A DNA stretch of 7,450 nucleotides from Bacteroidota bacterium (lineage in GTDB: Bacteria > Bacteroidota > Bacteroidia > Bacteroidales > JAADJA01): positions 1 through 7,450 of the forward strand of contig JAJRTT010000253.1 of assembly GCA_024278155.1 (NCBI GenBank), read 5' to 3'. The position numbers and the translations under genes are program-made. The notes below the pieces were generated by a model. It did no database searches and was not told where the DNA came from. It worked only from the letters and a program-made list of their open reading frames with translations. Shown here one piece after another: positions 1 to 6,800 of this stretch (position 1 is the stretch's first letter; every line of letters starts with the position of its first letter).

Positions 1-88
1 GGAGAGTTGCCGGAGTGGTCGAACGGGGCAGTCTCGAAAACTGTTGACCTGCTATGTGGGTCCGAGGGTTCGAATCCCTCACTCTCCG
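1..88 (+). tRNA. tRNA-Ser (anticodon CGA)
   Basis: A complete class II tRNA fold can be drawn. The acceptor stem is bases 1-7 (GGAGAGT) with 81-87 (ACTCTCC), followed by discriminator G88. The anticodon stem is 28-32/40-44 around the 7-base loop CTCGAAA, which puts anticodon CGA at 35-37 (reads UCG serine codons). A long variable arm, expected for tRNA-Ser, lies at about 45-63, and the T-arm is GAGGG-TTCGAAT-CCCTC. The bases after G88 are CAA, so CCA is not encoded and must be added by the CCA-adding enzyme. The window starts exactly at the first base of the tRNA, so its promoter is not visible. Confidence 0.97.
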
Positions 89-95
89 CAAAACA

Positions 96-129
96 AAAAC
101 CTGGGCGAAAGCCTGGGTTTTGTGTTTTT
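96..129 (+). terminator. Intrinsic terminator after tRNA-Ser
   Basis: An 11-bp hairpin is formed by 96-106 (AAAACCTGGGC) and 111-121 (GCCTGGGTTTT), closed by a GAAA tetraloop and containing two G-U wobbles. It is followed by a T-rich stretch to 129. It starts 8 bases after the tRNA and most likely ends its transcript. On the minus strand the wobbles become A-C mismatches, but a T-rich tract also follows there (complement of 89-99), so it may partly stop transcription arriving from the minus-strand gene that ends at 216. Confidence 0.85.
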
Positions 130-215
130 AGGAATATCCATTATCTCCTTCTGTTCGCACGGAACTGAAAATGACAGCGTAATACGGTGGCGAGGGCGTT
201 TTGTCGAACATAATA

Positions 216-752
216 TCAAGCTGGTTGTTTCAGGATATTTTTAACTTTTTTTGATTCGATTTCCCGGGTCAGTTTATCCTTGTTGATAAAATGCTCTTGT
301 TTTTTAATCATTAACTTCCACCACAATACAGCTGGGATCAATTTGTCCGAATGTTGTTCCAAACGATATATAAACCCAATATTCGGTTCTTCCTTATTGT
401 TGATAATCCTGCTTAACCTGGTATGATGGACACCAATGTCTTCCGCAAAGCCTCTTTTTGATTTCCTTGCAATCCTGATATACTCTTGGAGATATTTTCC
501 AAAAGTGTGATTCTCGGAGTAAGGTTGTTTTTCCAGATAATTATTTATTAAGATTCGCAACCTCATTACATCCGATAAAATTTTTTCCTGTTCACTTTTT
601 TTACGTAATAATTCAAAACGCAACTTCTTAAGTTCTTCAGAAACCTCCTTTTTTTCTTTATCGCTTACGTTCATCGGAATCAAGTACGATTCTGCTATTT
701 CCTCGTCAGAATACTTTTCACGTAGCTTGTTAAATACTTCTTCATAGTTCAT
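216..752 (-). CDS. XRE-type helix-turn-helix DNA-binding protein
   Basis: A 178-residue, highly charged, cytoplasmic protein of unknown specific role, probably a transcriptional regulator. Residues 31-75 are rich in Lys/Glu and probably form a long helix or coiled coil. Residues about 84-135 look like a Cro/C1-type helix-turn-helix: a leading helix (FGKYLQEYIRIARKSK), then FAEDIGVHHTRLSRIINNK, where GVHHTRLSRII fits the recognition helix. The C-terminus is basic. Similar HTH proteins with a charged N-terminal extension occur singly in Bacteroidota genomes. No Shine-Dalgarno is seen before the ATG (leader is A/T-rich), which is normal for the phylum. It lies 54 bases downstream of the PNPOx-like gene on the same strand, so co-transcription is possible. 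It could be an orphan antitoxin-type regulator, but no toxin gene is adjacent in the window. Confidence 0.8.
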   Translation of the reverse strand: MNYEEVFNKLREKYSDEEIAESYLIPMNVSDKEKKEVSEELKKLRFELLRKKSEQEKILSDVMRLRILINNYLEKQPYSENHTFGKYLQEYIRIARKSKRGFAEDIGVHHTRLSRIINNKEEPNIGFIYRLEQHSDKLIPAVLWWKLMIKKQEHFINKDKLTREIESKKVKNILKQPA

Positions 753-806
753 TATAGAGATATTTAAAGATTAATTTTTTGCCAATGATCCTTCAATTGA
801 ACTCAT

Positions 807-1262
807 TTATGACTTCTTCCCGGATATTTCATCAATCTCAATCTTCCACATAAACACCCTGTCCAAATCCCTTTTTGTGAAATCCCATTCCTTTCCCGAA
901 TATTTGAGCATGATTTGGTTCAGGGCATACATGGCTTCGGTTTCATCAGTAATCTTTATCATCCTGCCAAAACCGATCACACTCCTGAAAGAAGCTGTCC
1001 ATTTGCAGGGAATACTTTCATGGGTCACAATTTTCGCATCGGTCTCAAATTCAAAACAAATGCGGTCGTTCGATTTCAGGAATCCTATTTTCTTCCCTTC
1101 CCTTGCCGTATGGATAAAAATATTCTCTCCGTCATATCCATAAGAAACCGGGACAAGGTAAGGTTCGTTATCCCTGGCAAAAGCCAATCTGCACACTTCC
1201 GCTTTGTTGATTATTTCGTCAATCTCTGATCTTTTTGAAATTTCTTTATCGGTACGTCTCAT
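807..1262 (-). CDS. Pyridoxamine 5'-phosphate oxidase-fold flavin protein, NimA-like
   Basis: A 151-residue protein of the split beta-barrel flavin-binding superfamily, closest in pattern to the NimA/nitroimidazole-resistance-related group. Seen: an N-terminal MRRTDKEI start typical of the group, then residues 24-41 (CRLAFARDNEPYLVPVSYGY), FIHTAREGKKIGFLK at about 49-63 (the conserved His of the family is H51), and a second barrel segment with SVIGFGRMIKI at about 94-104. It ends in EIDEISGKKS, the usual EIxGK-type terminus. An upstream in-frame ATG at 1352 would add 30 residues without family resemblance and leave only 15 bases to the divergent gene, so the start at 1262 is preferred. Such proteins bind FMN or related cofactors. 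Some Nim proteins are linked to nitroimidazole reduction, but resistance is not implied here. It is divergent from the flavodoxin-like reductase at 1368, and the HTH gene lies downstream. Confidence 0.85.
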   Translation of the reverse strand: MRRTDKEISKRSEIDEIINKAEVCRLAFARDNEPYLVPVSYGYDGENIFIHTAREGKKIGFLKSNDRICFEFETDAKIVTHESIPCKWTASFRSVIGFGRMIKITDETEAMYALNQIMLKYSGKEWDFTKRDLDRVFMWKIEIDEISGKKS

Positions 1263-1299
1263 CGCTTTGCAAATTAAGGGATTTTTCTTTGGGATTGTA

Positions 1300-1307
1300 T
1301 ATTTTTG
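1300..1307 (+). promoter_or_regulatory. Possible Bacteroidota -7 promoter box
   Basis: TATTTTTG matches the Bacteroidota -7 consensus TAnnTTTG exactly and lies 60 bases before the ATG at 1368, in the divergent intergenic region. No TTG/TTTG is seen at a suitable -33 distance, so this is a half-supported promoter for the Flavodoxin_2 gene. Confidence 0.35.
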
Positions 1308-1367
1308 CGTAAATAGATTCTGCTTGTCCTTAAAACAAAGACTGACAAACATTGTTAATCAAAGGTA

Positions 1368-1949
1368 ATGAAAAACAAAATTTTAATAATCAACGGACAC
1401 CCTGCAAAGGCAAGTTTCAACAAGGCAATTGCCGATGCCTATGAAAAAGGGGCAAAATCGAACAATGCCGAGGTGAAACATTTGGTCATTGCCGACCTTA
1501 AGTTCAATCCATTTATGGAGGGTTATAACAAAGGAAAAGAAACGGAAACCGATATTTTAAAAGCGCAGGAACTCATTTCCTGGGCCGGCCACCTGGTTTG
1601 GGTCTATCCAACCTGGTGGGGCACCATGCCGGCATTGGTTAAATCCTTTATCGAACAAACATTTATGCCCGGTTTTGCTTTTAAATATAAAAAAAGCGAA
1701 AAGGTCGTGAAATGGGACAAATACCTCACCGGAAAATCCGCCCACCTGATTTCCACAATGGATGCCCCGACCTGGTACACGAAATACTTCATTGGCGATC
1801 CCGGGCTCAAGACCATAAAATACATCATGAATTTTTGCGGGATAAAACCTGTGAAACGGACCTATTTTGGTTCGGTAAAAGTTTCGGGCGAAAAGCAAAG
1901 AAAGCAATGGTTGGCAAAGACAGAACAATTGGGCAGAAAACTGAAATAA
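1368..1949 (+). CDS. NAD(P)H-dependent oxidoreductase, Flavodoxin_2 (NQO1/MdaB/YwrO-like) family
   Basis: A 193-residue, soluble flavodoxin-fold reductase, expected to bind FMN or FAD and reduce quinones or other electrophiles with NAD(P)H by two-electron transfer. Seen: beta-1 plus flavin-phosphate loop KILIINGHPAKASFN (4-18), the strongly conserved block WVYPTWWGTMPALVKSFIEQ (78-97) followed by TFMPGFAFKY, and a later strand and loop, LISTMDAPTWY (128-138), characteristic of the family. The length is normal for the bacterial members. The start is clear: AAAGG is present at 1361-1365 but only 2 bases from the ATG, too close to be a convincing ribosome-binding site. It runs divergently from the NimA-like gene, 105 bases away, and is followed after 196 bases by a short-chain dehydrogenase on the same strand. 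The exact substrate cannot be told from the sequence. Confidence 0.93.
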   Translation: MKNKILIINGHPAKASFNKAIADAYEKGAKSNNAEVKHLVIADLKFNPFMEGYNKGKETETDILKAQELISWAGHLVWVYPTWWGTMPALVKSFIEQTFMPGFAFKYKKSEKVVKWDKYLTGKSAHLISTMDAPTWYTKYFIGDPGLKTIKYIMNFCGIKPVKRTYFGSVKVSGEKQRKQWLAKTEQLGRKLK

Positions 1950-1966
1950 AATGACCGGATTCAAAA

Positions 1967-1995
1967 CCTGGACATCCGCATTTTGGATGTTGGGG
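1967..1995 (+). other. Hairpin downstream of the Flavodoxin_2 gene
   Basis: ACATCC (1972-1977) and GGATGT (1985-1990) form a perfect 6-bp stem with a 7-base loop. A G-T pair, one mismatch and CCT/GGG outer pairs lengthen it. There is no T-tract after it, so it is not a standard intrinsic terminator. It may protect the 3' end of the message or mean nothing. The rest of 1950-2145 carries a possible promoter but no supported gene. Confidence 0.35.
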
Positions 1996-2073
1996 AAGAA
2001 TTATTGCTGAATGATAAAAATCTATAATACTACAAAACAAAAAAGCCAAATAGTTCAGGATATGAAGGAACAA

Positions 2074-2101
2074 TTGACTTTAGTGGGATTTGGTGATTTT
2101 G
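2074..2101 (+). promoter_or_regulatory. Possible promoter for the short-chain dehydrogenase gene
   Basis: TTG at 2074-2076 and TGATTTTG at 2094-2101 are 17 bases apart. They resemble the Bacteroidota -33 (TTG) and -7 (TAnnTTTG) elements, with one mismatch in the latter. A start near 2108 would give a leader of about 40 bases to the ATG at 2146. The match is weak. Confidence 0.3.
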
Positions 2102-2145
2102 AGATTTGGTGGCAAATAAACTAAAAACAATTAACACTAATTACT

Positions 2146-2910
2146 ATGAAAACTACATTAATTACTGGCGCATCCAGCGGAATAGGCAAGGAACTGGCCC
2201 ATGTTTATGCCGAAAACAATTTCAACCTGATTTTAGTAGCCCGTCGGAAAGAGCGGCTACAGGAAGTCAAAACCGATATCGAGAAAAAACACAGTGTTTC
2301 CGTGGAGATACTTGACATGGATTTGTCAAAGCTCGACAGTGCGGAAAATCTTTATGGGAAAATCACTGCAAAGAGTTTAAAAGTCGATGTGTTGATAAAC
2401 AATGCGGGTTACGGGGTCAGTGGCCCTTTCATGGAAACCGGTACAGAAAAGGAAACAGGTATGTTGGTTTTGAACATGATAACATTAACCAAACTCTCCA
2501 AGCTCTATGCAAACCTATTTTTAAAAAACAATGGTGGCCATATCATCAACATCGCCTCGACAGCTGCTTTCCAGCCCATACCCACCATAGCGACCTATGC
2601 GGCAACCAAGGCCTATGTCCTTAGTTTCTCAGAAGCCATTGCATATGAGTTAAAAAACACAAACGTGAAAGTGACGGCCATTTGCCCGGGAGCCACGCAA
2701 TCGGAATTTGCACAGGCAGCCGACATGGGAGACCCCTCAATGTTCAACAAAGCACCCACTTCGAGGGAGCTGGCCGAATTCACTTACAAAGCAATGAAAA
2801 AGGGAAAAACAACGGCAATTCATGGTGCCAAGAACAGGTTTCTGACTTTTACCACAAGGCTTAGCCCCAGGAAAGTCGTAACGGCCATAGCTGCCAAAAT
2901 GGTGGGTTAG
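2146..2910 (+). CDS. Short-chain dehydrogenase/reductase (classical SDR)
   Basis: A 254-residue Rossmann-fold oxidoreductase. All hallmarks of a classical, catalytically competent SDR are present: the cofactor motif TGASSGIG at 7-14, NNAG at 85-88, and the tetrad N110, S138 (in NIAS), Y151 and K155 (YAATK), followed by the PG motif at 181-182. R33-R34 at the end of beta-2 suggests NADP(H) preference. The C-terminus (GAKNRFLTFTTRLSPRKVV) resembles that of the DltE/YqjQ-like group of general SDRs, where it is often followed by a membrane-near basic end. The substrate is unknown. No Shine-Dalgarno precedes the ATG. It ends 8 bases before the stop of the convergent FmdE-like gene, with no clear terminator between them, so the two transcripts probably overlap at their 3' ends. 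It shares strand with the flavin reductase upstream and may form a loose oxidoreductase group with it. Confidence 0.95.
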   Translation: MKTTLITGASSGIGKELAHVYAENNFNLILVARRKERLQEVKTDIEKKHSVSVEILDMDLSKLDSAENLYGKITAKSLKVDVLINNAGYGVSGPFMETGTEKETGMLVLNMITLTKLSKLYANLFLKNNGGHIINIASTAAFQPIPTIATYAATKAYVLSFSEAIAYELKNTNVKVTAICPGATQSEFAQAADMGDPSMFNKAPTSRELAEFTYKAMKKGKTTAIHGAKNRFLTFTTRLSPRKVVTAIAAKMVG

Positions 2911-2918
2911 CAAATATT

Positions 2919-3506
2919 CTATCCAAGCACTTCAATAACCGAATCGGCTTCGTCAAACAGGGTTTTCACCATCTCCTGCCAGCGTTTCGGAAAAGTTTTT
3001 TTTGATTCTTCCGTTGCATTGGGGCCGAACATGGACATGATGATTTCTTTTGGGGCAACAACTTTTTGTGGGTTATATTTTACTTCCACGCTTTTACCTG
3101 TATCATTGCGTGTAAACCGGACATTCGAATCAATGGCCGCACCATAAAACAAAAGCCCCCGACGGTTGAACATCCCCTGGAGGCCTCCAAAACCAAAATC
3201 GGTGGTCGCCCCGGTAATATTGGAAAGGACAGTGCCCACAACCCCGGTGTTTCCATCGGCAAGTGTTTCGCGCAATTCAACTTTGATTTCGCCCCTTTTG
3301 GGAATATCCGTACCATACAAAGCTTTCAAACCTTTTATGGCCATGAGGTAAGCTCCGGCAACCGTAGCACAACTATGTCCGGCCATCTTGGTGATTTCAA
3401 GGTAGGAAATATCCACAATCCCATCATCGGTTGTCCCAAGAAATGCGCTCAGGTCATCTTTTAGAACAATGTGTTCTATATCATTGAAAAATCCAGGGTA
3501 ATTCAT
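2919..3506 (-). CDS. FmdE-like domain protein of unknown function
   Basis: A 195-residue soluble protein resembling the FmdE (formylmethanofuran dehydrogenase subunit E) domain. Seen: MAGHSCATVAGAYLMAIKGL (41-60), where GH44-x-C46 plus the following Gly/Ala helix matches the GHxCPG...G pattern of FmdE. A middle region (about 72-90) is followed by ITGATTDFGFGGLQG (97-111), comparable to the TGxTxGxG loop, and then a strand-rich segment to about 145. The C-terminal 35 residues are helical and charged. The Pro-Gly after the Cys is replaced by Ala-Thr, so metal or substrate handling may differ. The ATG at 3506 is chosen because the 58-residue extension up to 3680 would be translated from hairpin-rich intergenic sequence and has no family resemblance. 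FmdE-like proteins are found widely outside methanogens, usually without known function. It is divergent from the UvrA-like gene and convergent with the SDR. Confidence 0.75.
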   Translation of the reverse strand: MNYPGFFNDIEHIVLKDDLSAFLGTTDDGIVDISYLEITKMAGHSCATVAGAYLMAIKGLKALYGTDIPKRGEIKVELRETLADGNTGVVGTVLSNITGATTDFGFGGLQGMFNRRGLLFYGAAIDSNVRFTRNDTGKSVEVKYNPQKVVAPKEIIMSMFGPNATEESKKTFPKRWQEMVKTLFDEADSVIEVLG

Positions 3507-3579
3507 AATTTTAAAATTAGAGGTTATTATCAATTTTATTGGGGAATATAACAGCGGAATACGGATTTTGTTTTGAAGC

Positions 3580-3604
3580 CCATCACAGATTATATCTGTG
3601 ATGG
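3580..3604. repeat. Perfect 11-bp inverted repeat, hairpin 1
   Basis: CCATCACAGAT (3580-3590) and ATCTGTGATGG (3594-3604) are exact reverse complements separated by TAT. The 13-base left part, including GC at 3578-3579, recurs at 3767-3779. Confidence 0.85.
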
Positions 3605-3615
3605 TATGTGACGCC

Positions 3616-3636
3616 CCAACAGTTTTTAACTGTTGG
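3616..3636. repeat. Perfect 9-bp inverted repeat, hairpin 2
   Basis: CCAACAGTT (3616-3624) and AACTGTTGG (3628-3636) are exact reverse complements around TTT. It lies 11 bases after hairpin 1 and has a different arm sequence. No T-tract follows on either strand, so a terminator role is unlikely. Confidence 0.85.
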
Positions 3637-3645
3637 CAATTAATC

Positions 3646-3689
3646 CCAGTTGGGTTGAAGCAGGATTTTGGGCTTGGCAACCCGACTGG
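3646..3689. repeat. Long imperfect hairpin 3
   Basis: CCAGTTGGGTTG (3646-3657) pairs with CAACCCGACTGG (3678-3689) over 12 positions, with one T-G wobble. The stem continues after a GG bulge with AAGC (3658-3661) and GCTT (3672-3675), leaving a 10-base loop. The right arm CCGACTG (3682-3688) can alternatively pair with CAGTCGG (3720-3726). Confidence 0.8.
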
Positions 3690-3738
3690 TTGAAAATAAA
3701 TTGGGTTTTAACATAGTATCAGTCGGATAACCAACAAC

Positions 3739-3748
3739 AGGCATGCCT
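3739..3748. repeat. 10-bp perfect palindrome AGGCATGCCT
   Basis: AGGCATGCCT reads the same on both strands. It sits between hairpins 3 and 4. It could be a dimeric protein-binding site or chance. Confidence 0.5.
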
Positions 3749-3766
3749 CGACCCAAATGCGTATAT

Positions 3767-3795
3767 GCCCATCACAGATGCAAACCGTGATGGGC
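3767..3795. repeat. 9-bp inverted repeat, hairpin 4
   Basis: GCCCATCAC (3767-3775) and GTGATGGGC (3787-3795) are exact reverse complements with an 11-base loop. Its first 13 bases equal those of hairpin 1. It ends 16 bases before the putative -7 box of the UvrA-like gene and so covers the -33 region. Confidence 0.8.
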
Positions 3796-3811
3796 TTATC
3801 AACATTTACCT

Positions 3812-3819
3812 TAATTTTG
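3812..3819 (+). promoter_or_regulatory. Possible Bacteroidota -7 box of the UvrA-like gene
   Basis: TAATTTTG matches TAnnTTTG exactly, 20 bases before the ATG at 3840. There is no TTG at a normal -33 spacing; that position is occupied by the right arm of hairpin 4. Transcription would start near 3826 with a very short leader and no Shine-Dalgarno. Confidence 0.4.
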
Positions 3820-3839
3820 CCCTTTAAAAAAACAAAGCA

Positions 3840-6800
3840 ATGCCCAACAACCACCTTTGGATCGAACTTGAAAATGTAAGCCAGAACAATTTACGGAACA
3901 TTTCCCTGAAACTGCCCCGTAATAAGTTTATTGTGATTACAGGGGTTTCGGGTTCGGGCAAGTCTTCACTGGCATTTGATGTGATAAATGGCGAAGGCCG
4001 GCGCAAATATTTCGTGAACCTGTCGGCACGGGCTCGGAATTATCTTGGCAAACTCGAAAAACCAAAGGTGGAACGTATCCGCAACCTCACACCAACCATC
4101 GCTGTTTCGCAGACTTCAGGGAACAACAATCCCCGTTCAACGGTCGGGACACTTTCGGAAATATACGATTATCTTAGGTTACTCTTTGCACGGCTTGGGA
4201 AAAGTGATGAAAATGCCCTGGATTTGAACAGAAGCCTGTTTTCCTTTAATTCCCCGGTCGGGGCCTGCCCACATTGTAAAGGGCTCGGCGTTGAAGACCG
4301 GATTGCCCCTGAACTTTTAATCGAAGACGCTTCGAGGACAATCAGGGAACGGGCTTTTAAGATCACCAACCCTAAAGGTTACATCATCTATTCCCAGGTT
4401 ACGATTGAAGCCTTGGACGAAGTTTGCAAAGCACATGGTTTTTCGGTGGATATCCCCTGGCGGGAACTTAGCCCTGAACAGCAGGATGTGGTGCTGAACG
4501 GTTCCGACCGGATAAAAATCCCTTACGGCAAACACACACTGGAATCGAGGATGCGGTGGTCGGGGATAACGGCCAAGCCAAGGGAAGAAGGCTATTATAA
4601 AGGGATCCTTCCCGTAATGGACCAAATCCTGCAACGTGACCGCAACCCCAATATCCTCAGGTTTGCAAAAACACAGCTCTGTTCCTCTTGTGGTGGAAGC
4701 CGTCTTTCGGAAAAAGCCCTTTCGGTAAAAATCCTTGGAAAAACAATCCATGATTTCAGTTGCCTGTCCCTTGACGAGTTAAAGCAAAGCCTTGACATAA
4801 ACCTGTTTTCAGGAAATAACAAACCTATTGCAAAAGAAATCCTCAAGGAAACCAACAAACGGATCGACACCTTAAAACTGCTTGGGCTTGGATATCTTTC
4901 GCTCAACCGCCAGGCCGATACCCTTTCGGGAGGTGAATTGCAGCACATTCGCCTTGCCAAACAAATGACCTCCAAATTACGCAACATTACCTTTGTTTTT
5001 GACGAACCGAGCATCGGTGTGCATCCTTCCAATAATGCCAATATCATCAAAGTGATGAAGGAACTGGTGACAAATGGCAATACGGTGATCGTGGTTGAAC
5101 ATGATGCCCAAACAATCCTGAACGCAGATTGGATAGTGGAAATCGGGCCGGGGGCAGGAATCAATGGAGGGGAATTATTGTTCAATGGCAGTATCAAGGA
5201 TTTCAAGGGTTCATCTTATAAATCTTTGACAAAGGATTATCTTCCCGAAGGGGAAAAAGAGGTGAAAATGGGTTTTCAACCTCCTGTTGGAAAAAATTTC
5301 TTTTCCTTGAAAAATGCGGAAATAAATAACCTGAAATCACTCAATGTGGGTTTTGCTTATCATTGTTTAAATGTTGTTACGGGTGTTTCCGGGGCTGGAA
5401 AATCAAGTTTGATAAACCAAAGCCTCGTCCCGCTTATCCTGGAGAACTTTGAAAAACAACTGAACGCAAAGGGGAAGCCCAAACTTGGGAATTTCAACTT
5501 CGACAAAACCATAATCGTTGACCGTTCGCCCATTGGAAAAACGGCAAGGAGCACACCAGCCACTTACACCAAGCTGCACGACTTGATCCGCGATCTGTTT
5601 GCTTCTCTTGAAGAATCCAAAAAACAAAAATTCAACCGCAGTACGTTTTCATACAATGTGAAAGGTGGCCGTTGCGAAAAATGCGAAGGGGCCGGGAAAC
5701 TGGAAATCGGGATGCACTTTCTTGGGAACGTGGAAACCGTGTGTGATGCGTGCAACGGAAAACGGTTTAAAGCAGAGGTGCTTCGTGTTAAATACCATGA
5801 AAAATCCATTTCCGACATTCTGGACTTATCCATAAAACAAGCTCATAGCTTTTTTGAAGGGAACAAAAAAGTACAACATTATTTAAGGGTCTTGATTTCC
5901 ATCGGGCTTGGTTATATCAAGCTTGGGCAATCGTCCAATTCCCTTTCGGGAGGGGAAGCCCAACGCATCCGTCTTGCTTCTGAAATCATCAAATCAAACA
6001 CCGGGAACAACCTTTTCATTTTTGACGAACCCACTACCGGACTTCATTTCCATGACATCCAGGTTTTACTGGATCTGTTTGCTGAATTGCTGGCAAAGGG
6101 AAACACGATTATTGCCATCGAACATAACGAGGATTTCATCAAAAATGCCCATCGGATTATTGACCTCGGGCCTGGGGCTGCCGAAAAAGGGGGACAAATT
6201 GTTTTCCAGGGATGCTACCCTGATTTCCTGAAATGCAAAGAATCAGTGACCGCCCGGTACATGTTTTCAGGGTTTGGAAATGAAGTTCAACAAAAAGGCC
6301 CGGACAGTTATAAAAAGCAAATCGAATTCAAAGGGGTGAACACCAATAACCTGAAATCGGTTGATGTCGTTGTCCCTGATGGAAAACACACAGTGATTAC
6401 CGGAAGGTCGGGAAGTGGGAAGAGCAGCCTGGCTTTCGATACCATTTTCTCCGAATCACAAAACCGTTTCACGGAAAGCTTCCCCACCTACATCCGCCAG
6501 TTTTCCGGGAATTTTTCCAAAGCAAAATTTGTTGAGGCTGTTGGCTTAACGCCTATTATTGCCCTGAAACAAAGCAACCGCATTGCCGACCCGCGCTCAA
6601 CTTTGGGTACGCTCACCGATATTTACGATTTATACCGTCTGCTTTATTCCCGTTTTGGAACGCAACATTTCACGGATTGCGGCGATGAATTGAAGGCCGG
6701 ATATTGCGCTTCCTGTCAGAAACAATTCCCAATGATGGATCGGGCTTCCCTGTTTTCGTTCAACAATACCGAAGGGAGTTGCCCCAATTGCAGCGGACTT

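Larger units (their letters stand above)
3578..3795. repeat. Intergenic cluster of palindromic/REP-like hairpins
   Basis: Within the 333-base divergent region (3507-3839), at least four stem-loops and one 10-bp palindrome are packed into 218 bases. The first and last hairpins begin with the same 13 bases (GCCCATCACAGAT at 3578-3590 and 3767-3779), 189 bases apart, and so frame the cluster. The arrangement resembles REP/BIME clusters mobilised by Y1 (RAYT) transposases, but no transposase is present in the window. Nothing in this stretch looks protein-coding. Confidence 0.65.

Noticed and set aside
44..244. 66-residue plus-strand reading frame starting inside the tRNA
   Set aside because: It begins in the tRNA variable region and runs through the terminator hairpin; no family resemblance or start signal.
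1263..1352. N-terminal extension of the NimA-like protein (30 residues)
   Set aside because: The family start MRRTDKEI is at 1262; the extension looks non-conserved and would leave only 15 bases for two divergent promoters.
2062..2124. 20-codon frame before the SDR gene
   Set aside because: Very short, A/T-rich region, overlaps the possible promoter, no recognisable peptide type.
3580..3604. CRP/FNR-type binding site reading of TCACA...TGTGA
   Set aside because: The half-sites are in the everted order (TCACA then TGTGA, 9 bases apart), opposite to a CRP site TGTGA-N6-TCACA.
3507..3680. N-terminal extension of the FmdE-like protein (58 residues, ATG at 3680)
   Set aside because: It would be translated from the hairpin cluster and shows no domain similarity; the ATG at 3506 begins the plausible protein.
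3578..3795. CRISPR array
   Set aside because: Only two copies of a 13-base sequence, with no regular spacers; the structure is of hairpins, not repeat-spacer units.
4317..5206. Minus-strand reading frames opposite the UvrA-like gene
   Set aside because: They are antisense shadows of a clearly coding frame with conserved motifs; Ser/Arg/Phe-rich translations without domains.
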